Shown here: positions 8,438 through 15,305 of the stretch, piece after piece
How positions within the stretch are numbered: position 1 is the stretch's first letter
Layout: every line of letters begins with the position of its first letter
Assembly: GCA_938045545.1 (NCBI GenBank)
Contig: CALIBN010000042.1
Coordinates: 1-47,899, forward strand
Length of the DNA stretch: 47,899 nucleotides
Direction: 5' to 3'
Origin: an uncultured archaeon
Lineage (GTDB): Archaea; Thermoproteota; EX4484-205; JAAOZP01
The notes under the pieces: generated by a model
What the model was told of the DNA's origin: nothing
What the model saw: the letters and a program-made list of their open reading frames with translations, nothing else
Database searches by the model: none
Program-made: the position numbers and the translations under genes

Positions 8438-8866
8438 TTTTTCTCTGCTTTTTATATAGAAACATCCGATATATATTTCGTCTAGACTTTTGTACTATTT
8501 AAAATAAACTTTAAACGGGCATTCCCTTATCTTTATATGCTAGGGAATGGTCTAAGGAGTCTGCAGTAGCCATTTCCATAATGGTTTGCACTTAATATTT
8601 TTCATCTACCTTCATTTGACCATAAAGTTCTCATTGGCAATTTTTCAACCTAACTGTCCACCAGCCTTTATCAGGGCTTCAACTTCTCTTGACTTTCCTT
8701 GTTTTTACTTTAGTGGCTGAGGGTTTAACTATCAAGACTAAAAACGGCGAATTGTCACCCTTATAGAATAGAGGTAGATTTTCGTCGAAAAACATTGCGT
8801 TAGAGAAAACATGGTAAGCTGAGAAACTATGTCTAATAGGGCTTTGGAAAGGGGGAAAGTTTAAAA
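8438..8866. other. Intergenic region with one short coding remnant
   Basis: At 8645-8706 the minus strand reads QGKSREVEALIKAGGQLG-stop, which looks like a genuine C-terminus with no upstream gene left. TATA-like AAATATATATC (about 8468-8478, minus strand) may serve the gene at 8437. I see nothing else. Confidence 0.3.
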
Positions 8867-8903
8867 TCCTACTATTTTCAAAAAGTAGGAAAAAATTTAT
8901 ATG
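8867..8903 (+). promoter_or_regulatory. vapBC operator and promoter
   Basis: A perfect 7-base inverted repeat, TCCTACT at 8867-8873 and AGTAGGA at 8884-8890, abuts the TATA element TTTATAT at 8896-8902. The TATA is about 27 bases from the vapB ATG, so the transcript is probably leaderless. A palindrome at this place is the usual binding site for VapB-VapC autorepression (inference). Confidence 0.55.
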
Positions 8904-8926
8904 TAGGATTTAGATATTATCATCAA

Positions 8927-9154
8927 ATGAGTTCTATAGTAAAAGTGACGAGAAGGGGACAAACAACAATTCCGGTGAAGCTTAGGAGAAAATATGGAAT
9001 AAAGGAGGGGGATAAACTTTTAATTGAAGAAGCTAAAGAAGGGCTTATAATTAAGATAATACCCAGACTTGAAGAGTTAGCTGGAGTAGACGCAGAGATC
9101 GCAAAACCAGAAGAAGTAAAGAAGGAAATAGAAAAACTTAGAGAGGAGTGGTAG
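8927..9154 (+). CDS. vapB: VapB antitoxin, SpoVT/AbrB family
   Basis: A 75-residue protein with the swapped-hairpin DNA-binding domain of AbrB/SpoVT antitoxins at residues 1-45 (VKVTRRGQTTIPVKLRRKYG, then EGDKLLIEEAKEGLIIK). The acidic C-terminal tail, residues 50-75, is the part expected to wrap and block the toxin. It ends one base before the vapC start, so translation is probably coupled. It should repress its own promoter through the inverted repeat at 8867-8890, with VapC as co-repressor (family knowledge). Confidence 0.88.
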   Translation: MSSIVKVTRRGQTTIPVKLRRKYGIKEGDKLLIEEAKEGLIIKIIPRLEELAGVDAEIAKPEEVKKEIEKLREEW

Positions 9155-9155
9155 A

Positions 9156-9554
9156 TTGAGGGAAGTGATAGACACAAGATTTCTAATTGAACACTTCTAC
9201 TCCGATGATCCTTATGTGAAGGCCAAGACTTCTAAGAGGCTGAAGGTGCTTACACAACACTCTGAAGGGATAATCCCCACATTAGTATTGGGAGAAATCA
9301 CCAAAATCACATGCGAGAGAAAGGGGAAGGAAGAAGCAAATTTACGTTATTTATCAATTTTAAGAAGCGGCCTTCATATTGAAGAGTTAACGCCTGATGT
9401 AGCTAGAGACGCAGGATTACTTAAATGCCGATACAGAGATATTCCCATGGGTGACTGCGTAGTCGCCTCAATTGCGATTAAGAAAAGAGCAAAAGTTCTC
9501 TCCGACGATCCCCATTTCGACATGATGAAAGAGATAAAACGCATATGGATATGA
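9156..9554 (+). CDS. vapC: VapC toxin, PIN-domain ribonuclease
   Basis: A 132-residue PIN-domain protein. The expected acidic metal-binding residues are visible: Asp in REVIDTRFLIEHF near residue 6, Glu in LVLGEITKI near 47, and the Asp pair in MGDCVVASIA near 97 and SDDPHF near 114. VapC toxins cut RNA, often initiator tRNA or rRNA; the target here is not shown. The start is TTG at 9156, immediately after the vapB stop, and no other start gives the full PIN domain. Confidence 0.88.
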   Translation: MREVIDTRFLIEHFYSDDPYVKAKTSKRLKVLTQHSEGIIPTLVLGEITKITCERKGKEEANLRYLSILRSGLHIEELTPDVARDAGLLKCRYRDIPMGDCVVASIAIKKRAKVLSDDPHFDMMKEIKRIWI

Positions 9555-9742
9555 CTTGTACCTAAAGTTACAATATTTCTCTCACAACCCTTATTAACGT
9601 AATACATAGAGAGAAAAGAGCATTTGCTCAAATGAGTTTACAAAGAGTCTATGTACCATCACTGCTGGACAAGATTATGCCGAATTAAGCATAATTGTTA
9701 AATCCGAAAAAATAACAACGCTAAATGACGCGTTGGAGATTA

Positions 9743-9847
9743 TGGCGAGGGCCGGATTTGAACCGACGACACCCCGGTCTTCAGCCGGGCGCTCTCCCAG
9801 GCTGCTCCGAGATATATTTAAATTTTTCTCGACTGAGCTACCTCGCC
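9743..9847 (-). tRNA. tRNA-Phe(GAA) with 31-base D-loop intron
   Basis: Acceptor GGCGAGG/CCTCGCC, discriminator A, anticodon arm CCCGG-CTGAAGA-CCGGG (GAA), T-loop TTCAAAT. A 31-base intron occupies 9802-9832 in the D-loop. The splice motif is textbook: GCTC pairs with GAGC, the bulges are AG^T and AG^C, and an inner helix CGAGA/TCTCG closes an A/T-rich loop. Splicing yields GCTCAGCCTGGGAGAGC, the standard archaeal Phe D-arm, and a 74-nt tRNA. Confidence 0.93.
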
Positions 9848-10384
9848 TAGTTTGTTTTATTGTTTAGGCTTCTATTTTAATTTTGCTCTTTCATGGCGTT
9901 AGTAATGCTTTTTATTGTTTTCTCTTTTTTTAGGCTTGTTTTAACGCGTTTTTCGCCATTTTTAGAGTCATAGTATTTCCTGCCTTCTAAAAAGGGGGGC
10001 AAATTAATATTGGTTGTATTGTTGTGGTGAATGGCCTGAACTCGAACGGTTTGTAAATTCCATTGACTAAATTTAAGTCAAATTTTCTAAGCACATGCGG
10101 GAGATAGTTGGTGTCGCCCGAGGATTTTCTAACATGCTTTTTAACGTTAGCTAATTATTCATTACCATCTTTAACTCGCCCCATCTCAACGCAAGTTGAT
10201 GCAGACGCTTCTTGGCTACACGGCTTGCTGGTTTAAGTTCTACTCGCCCTGAGAGAAGCGGGCTTGATGCTTCCATAAACATGCTTTCTTTTTAAATGAA
10301 AATCAAATCTTCCATATGCAACTATTTTATATGTATTAAAAAATAAATACTGTTCATGCACAGATTTTCTAGGAGATAAGGGGC
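9848..10384. other. AT-rich intergenic region
   Basis: I see no intact gene. The sequence is T-rich near the tRNA. One short run near 10235-10275 (VLLALREAGLML-like) may be a coding remnant. AAAAAATAAATAC at about 10336-10349 is a plausible TATA for the gene at 10385, and AGGAGATAAGG just before 10385 is a strong ribosome site. Confidence 0.35.
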
Positions 10385-11170
10385 GTGAAACCTTCAGTGG
10401 GTGCTCGTTTAAAGATTATTGGGATAGTAATGGTTCTTCTGCTGCTTGCCTCCATACTTATTATCGCCTCCCCACGGGGCAAGGGGAACCATCAAGTTAA
10501 GTACGAATGTAAAAGCTGCGGAACAAGCGGCAACAATCCCCAGACACCCCAGTCTGAGCCGGTGATTGAGAAGCTCGAAGGCCAAAAGAAGGATAATGCG
10601 GTATCTAGAGCACTTGACTCAGAGACTTCAAATTGATAGCCTCTTTTTTAGCTGGGGAAGGGCTTCAATACACATTAGAAGATGCTGTAGCCTTGAAGTT
10701 CGCAAAGATGATAGATAAGAGGCCATGGGAGTATATGGTAGTGGGCATTAATTTTACTGGCGACGTAGAGGCTAGACGGGTAACAGCAGTAATAGTTCTA
10801 GAACCCTACAGAGAAGCCCGTGTATACAGATTTGATATAAAGAGAAATTTAGTAGAATTGCTAGTTAAAGCAGTACGTGGACAAATAGTAGGCGGTAAGC
10901 TTGCACCGCTAAACTGTAGACCTCAAGTAATAAGTGATGGGTTGCTCACTCAATCCGGATGCCCTACTTGCACCTTTGAATGCGTTGAGTGTATTGAGAT
11001 GGATTTCATATGCCTAATTGATCATTGTGGGCAATTGTTTTGGGTGGCCACCTTGTTGCACCCTCTGGTTCTGGGCTTGCTGTAAGCGACAACAGTTTGC
11101 ATGCTGTTCATGTGACCCGGCAAGTTGCTTTGTGGCGGCGTGTATGGAGTGCCCGGTGTGCTTTGGTTAA
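10385..11170 (+). pseudogene. Cysteine-rich exported peptide precursor, in three frames
   Basis: Frame A (GTG 10385 to 10636) has a hydrophobic export segment at residues 10-30 and a CKSCG motif. Frame B overlaps it by four bases (TTGA at 10633) and carries a mixed alpha/beta region ending in GCPTCTFECVECIEMDFIC. Frame B stops at 11085, but from about 11020 to the stop at 11168-11170 the next frame continues the cysteine pattern with WPPCC, FACCSCDPASCF and CMECPVCFG. Joined, the C-terminal region of about 75 residues holds more than 20 cysteines. The arrangement (leader, spacer domain, Cys-rich end) recalls archaeocin precursors such as halocin C8, but I do not see sequence identity. The first junction could be coupled translation; the second looks like a true frameshift or a sequencing indel. 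Confidence 0.5.
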
Positions 11171-11213
11171 GAAGGGGGCTGGGTTAAAAGAGGTATAGCG
11201 AGGCGAATTACAA

Positions 11214-11639
11214 ATGTTAAGGGAAATAGAGGGTATAAGAGAATGGATGCGGAAGCCGTTTTCTTTTCAGCCCCTCTGGCCTCTGGCGCTCGCTGTAATC
11301 ATACTGGTCGTTCTGATTGAAGCATCCAGCTATCTCTATGGATTAAGACTTGGAGACTGGAAGTTCAGCGCATCCATCTTGCTGTTCACGATAGCCCTTT
11401 GCATCGGCGCCTTCATTGAACGATTCGGCGTCAAGAACAGGGGTCTAACACTCCTCTCATTCTCTCTCCTGTTCGCTTCAAACGTATTCTTCCTACTCGG
11501 ATTAATATCCCTTCTTCTAATGAAATCGCAAGTGGAGCTCATGATATTCTTGCCCTTCGAAACCGCATCGATAGCTCTGTTGCTGGTGTATTCTCTCAAG
11601 ACGGCTTACAACATCTTGAGAATGGGGAGGAAAGCTTAG
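11214..11639 (+). CDS. Four-helix membrane protein of unknown function
   Basis: The 141-residue protein has four hydrophobic segments, at about residues 22-43, 51-68, 78-99 and 106-128, with a basic C-terminal tail (LRMGRKA). No family is recognised. The ATG at 11214 is preceded by GGCGAATTACAA with only a weak ribosome site. It begins 43 bases after the end of the cysteine-rich precursor on the same strand, so it could be that peptide's immunity or export partner. That role is inference from position only. Confidence 0.6.
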   Translation: MLREIEGIREWMRKPFSFQPLWPLALAVIILVVLIEASSYLYGLRLGDWKFSASILLFTIALCIGAFIERFGVKNRGLTLLSFSLLFASNVFFLLGLISLLLMKSQVELMIFLPFETASIALLLVYSLKTAYNILRMGRKA

Positions 11640-11877
11640 GCTTAGGGTGAACCATAAAGGTTTAGAACTAGACTATGAAAACAGTTGAAATTTTAGTGTG
11701 CTTAAGCTGGAAACTAAAAGGTTCTTTTTTTAACTGGGGTTCGCCCAGCGTGCCCCTATTTCTTAACGGTTTCTATTCAGGTTGATGAACAATGAAGCGT
11801 ACATACTGTTTTTAGTTAGGCGGTCCTAGTAGGAAGACATAAATCATGCCTGTATTCCCTTTTTCGGAGATTTAAAG

Positions 11878-14619
11878 ATGAAACACGATTTCGGCGAGGA
11901 CGAGTATCGCCTAGAGTTCCTGAGTGAAGGCAGGTTCACTAGGAGGAGATGTGCTAAGTGCGGCAGGTTCTTCTGGACTCTTGACTCGTCTAAGGAGGAC
12001 TGTGGAGAGTCTCCCTGTTCATCCTATACTTTCATAGGCAGAAGGGTGGGCAGAAACATAGATGATTTAAGCCAGGTTAGGAGCGCTTTTCTGGGCTTCT
12101 TCCAGAATAGGGGTCACGAGGTTATTTCACCGTATCCTGTTGTGTGCAGGTGGAGGGATGATCTTTACCTTACTGACGCGAGCATAGTTGATTTCCAGCC
12201 TTATGTTACAGATGGTATTATTCCTCCACCAGCTAATCCCTTGGTGATTTCCCAGCCCTGTATTCGTCTGGTTGACATCGACCTGGTCGGCAAGACTCTT
12301 GGGAGACACCTCACCATTTTCGAGATGGGCGGCCATCATGCTTTCAACAGCGAGGAAAAAGAGGTCTACTGGAAGGAGGATACTGTGAGATACGGCTTCG
12401 AATTCTTCACCAGGGAAATGGGGGTTAAGGGTGAGGATCTTACTTTCGTCGAAAGTGCTTGGAGCGGGGGTGGAAACGCGGGGCCCTGCTTCGAGGTCAT
12501 TTCACACGGCCTTGAGATTGCTACTTTAGTCTTCATGAAGTATAAGGTTAACCCGGACGGTTCTCTGAGGGAGCTGCCTATTAGAACGGTTGACACAGGA
12601 TACGGGATGGAGAGGATAAACTGGCTTTTAAGCGGGGCTCCAACCGGCTTTCATGCTTTCTACGGTAGTCTTCTCCACGAGATTTCTAAACTGGTTGACA
12701 TCGATGTTCCCCAGGAGCTTCTTAAAGAGTATGGGGTAAGAGTTTCCCTTTCTGAAGGCAGGTTTCTAAGCCCGGCTGAGAGGATTGGGCTCGTCAGGGG
12801 CCTCGGCTTTCCGGATTCCTTCTCAGCTAAGCTTGAAGCAATGGAGAATGTTTTCAAGGCTCTGGATCATGTTAAGAGCTTAGTGTTCATTCTCTCAGAG
12901 GGTGTTGTACCCTCTAACACCGGCGTGGGCTATTTGGCTAGGTTGCTCTTAAGGAAGACAGCCAGGGTTCTGGATAGGCTTGGCGTTAATTCTCTCCTGC
13001 TCGACATGGTTTCATGGGAGGTTGACTACTGGGGTAGGGATTTCCCGAGCCTCTGTGAGCTTAAAGACAGTATTCTGAGACTTGTCGAAATAGAGCTTAA
13101 GAAATACAGGAGGAGTATTGAAGAGGGGGTTAGACGCGTGGAGTCTCTTGTTAAAGAATCCAAGTCATTAGGTGTTGAGAAGCTTGTCGAACTTTACGAT
13201 TCCCACGGTGTTACGCCTGAACAGGTTGCAGAAGTTTTTTCAAAGAAGGGTGTTGAAGTAAGGATTCCGGAGGACTTCTATAGCATGATAGCCTCCAGAC
13301 ATAAACAGCCTAAGGGTCTTGGGGAAGAGGAAGTGGTCACACTAGATTTCGACGAGAAGGCTTTCCCCGAGACTGTTAAATCCTTCTATGAGAATCCTGA
13401 TTTGCTGGAGCTAGAAGCTAAGGTGCTAGGAGTCTTCAGCGATAAGGTTGTTCTCGACCGGACAATCTTCTACCCGGAGGGCGGCGGCCAGCCTGCTGAC
13501 AAAGGTAGGCTCATCTTCAACGGGAAAGAGGCCATGGTGAAGGACGTTAAAAACTTGAATAACCGGATGATCCATTTCATCGAAGGCCCTGTCCCTAGTG
13601 TGGGCAGCACTGTTAAAATGGTTGTTGACTCTGAAAGGCGTCTCCAGCTTAGAAGAGCCCACACTGCGACGCACATTATAAACGCTGCTGCCAGAATGGT
13701 CTTGGGAAACCATGTTTGGCAAGCGGGTGCCCAGAAAGACACGGTTGAATCCAGGCTTGACATTACTCATCCCCTTCCGCTCGCCAATGATGAGATTGAG
13801 AAGATAGAGCGTAAAGCTAATGAAATAGTCATGTTGAACATCGATGTTAAAATACAGGTTCTACCCAGAACTGTAGCCGAGAGGGAGTACGGTTTCAGAA
13901 TATACCAAGGTGGTGCTGTCCCTGGTAAAGAGCTTAGGATCGTCAAGATAGATGGTTTTGACGCTGAAGCCTGTGGAGGGCTTCACGTTAACAAGACTGG
14001 GGACGTTGGGCTCGTGAAGATAGTTAGGGTTGAGAGGATCCAAGACGGTGTTGAAAGAATAGTTTTTCGAGTAGGCTTCTCCTTCTTGGATTACGTGAGG
14101 TCGCTTGAAAACAAGATGTCTAGCTTGGAGAACATTCTAGGTGTTCCAAGGGACAAGATAGTTCAGGAGGCTGAAAGAGTCAGGAGTGAGTTGAAAAACC
14201 TGAGTAAGAAAGTTGAGAAAATATTAGAGAACCAGTTTGACATGCTGGCAGACCGGCTGCTTTCCAAGGCCGTTGAAGAGTCTGGTGTTAGGATCGTGCT
14301 CTATAGTTCCGAAGAACTAGAAATAAGCCATCTCATAAGCCTCGGCGAGAAAATCTCCAGGAAGGAGCCGAGCTCCGTAACAGTGGTAATGTCCCCCGTC
14401 CCAACTGTGCAGTTCGCCGTGTTCGCCGGCGAGAAGGCTCTTGAAAAGGGTGTCGACTGCTCTCTGCTAGCGCGCCGTATTCTTGGCGAAATCGGAGTTG
14501 GCGGAGGAGCCGGAGGCAGGAGAAACTTCGCGAAAGGAGGTTTAGCGGCCAAGATTGACATTAAAACTTTTGAGTCAAAGGCTTTAAAAGCCGTAAGCAG
14601 CATCCTTGCAAAGAGTTAG
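11878..14619 (+). CDS. alaS: Alanyl-tRNA synthetase, archaeal type
   Basis: Charges tRNA-Ala and deacylates mischarged Ser- and Gly-tRNA-Ala. The 913-residue protein starts with the archaeal N-terminal zinc ribbon (RRRCAKCGRFFW, then CGESPC). The class II core follows (FLGFFQNRGHEVISPYPVV, then GGNAGPCFEV). The editing domain has HTATH near residue 595 and CGGLH near 697, the metal-binding set. A coiled linker and the C-terminal domain end with a glycine-rich GGGAGGRRNFAKGG motif. The ATG follows TTTAAAG. No operon partner; a decayed gene follows. Confidence 0.97.
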   Translation: MKHDFGEDEYRLEFLSEGRFTRRRCAKCGRFFWTLDSSKEDCGESPCSSYTFIGRRVGRNIDDLSQVRSAFLGFFQNRGHEVISPYPVVCRWRDDLYLTDASIVDFQPYVTDGIIPPPANPLVISQPCIRLVDIDLVGKTLGRHLTIFEMGGHHAFNSEEKEVYWKEDTVRYGFEFFTREMGVKGEDLTFVESAWSGGGNAGPCFEVISHGLEIATLVFMKYKVNPDGSLRELPIRTVDTGYGMERINWLLSGAPTGFHAFYGSLLHEISKLVDIDVPQELLKEYGVRVSLSEGRFLSPAERIGLVRGLGFPDSFSAKLEAMENVFKALDHVKSLVFILSEGVVPSNTGVGYLARLLLRKTARVLDRLGVNSLLLDMVSWEVDYWGRDFPSLCELKDSILRLVEIELKKYRRSIEEGVRRVESLVKESKSLGVEKLVELYDSHGVTPEQVAEVFSKKGVEVRIPEDFYSMIASRHKQPKGLGEEEVVTLDFDEKAFPETVKSFYENPDLLELEAKVLGVFSDKVVLDRTIFYPEGGGQPADKGRLIFNGKEAMVKDVKNLNNRMIHFIEGPVPSVGSTVKMVVDSERRLQLRRAHTATHIINAAARMVLGNHVWQAGAQKDTVESRLDITHPLPLANDEIEKIERKANEIVMLNIDVKIQVLPRTVAEREYGFRIYQGGAVPGKELRIVKIDGFDAEACGGLHVNKTGDVGLVKIVRVERIQDGVERIVFRVGFSFLDYVRSLENKMSSLENILGVPRDKIVQEAERVRSELKNLSKKVEKILENQFDMLADRLLSKAVEESGVRIVLYSSEELEISHLISLGEKISRKEPSSVTVVMSPVPTVQFAVFAGEKALEKGVDCSLLARRILGEIGVGGGAGGRRNFAKGGLAAKIDIKTFESKALKAVSSILAKS

Positions 14620-14702
14620 AAGCGTTGAGCGCACCTCTTCTAACAATGGTTTGAAGAGACGACAAGTTTAGTGAGAATGCAAATCACACGTGGTCCCCTG
14701 AG

Positions 14703-15134
14703 GTGCGGAAGTCATGCCGCAAATGCGATTACCTTAGGCTCAGGTTATGCGCCGGGTGTCGCATTCCAAAGAGGGGCCTCTGCTTGATTTACCAATGCAT
14801 CGTGAGAAAGATGAGGATCATGGGGGTGACACTTAAATGCAGCGCTTGCCCGCTCGCCCAGGCCTAAGTCCGGCAGGTTCACTCCTCCAGAGGTTGATGC
14901 ATACTTCAAGCTGAGCCTGATGCTGAGCTCATGGAACCGAAGGATTTCTGATATTACGCTTCCTCGCTTAATCCCCGAGATACTGCTAGAGGACCCCGTG
15001 AAGCCGGGAGGGATTTAGGGATGGATGAAGTCATAGTATCGATCTCTAAGCTCGACAGCGAGAACGTGAAGAGGGTTGAAGAGAATGGCGTACACAACTT
15101 CCTCGAATGCCGTGCGCGCGATTATGAAGCCTAG
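14703..15134 (+). pseudogene. Decayed paralogue of the Cys-rich TGT-like gene
   Basis: Three pieces in two frames: GTG 14703 to 14867 encodes CRKCDYLRLRLCAGCR..GLCLIYQC..MGVTLKCSACPL; 14872 to 15018 encodes a piece with RISDITLPRLIPEILLED; 15021 to 15134 encodes VSISKLDSENVKRVEENGVH. The first piece aligns with the N-terminal cysteine domain of the gene at 46803-47899 (CKDCYYFFLRLCRGC, MCLVAQC, GIT, CILRPYCPV). The last piece matches its KGLHDYLGF region. The catalytic and zinc domains are missing, so this is a truncated, frameshifted copy. It occupies most of the alaS-leuS gap; 15135-15305 holds only the leuS promoter (CTTTAAGTA near 15270). Confidence 0.6.
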
Positions 15135-15305
15135 GTTTTTAAGCGTAACTACCATTATTCACAAGTAATGTTGAGACGTTGATGAAGAAGTGCACGTGCA
15201 CTCGAAAAAGCATATTTATTAGTAACCAGTGGCAAGTTAAGATTCTTGTCCGAGGGCCCTCCATAAATCTTTAAGTATCTTCCAGAGACTCATGAAGTAA
15301 AAACC

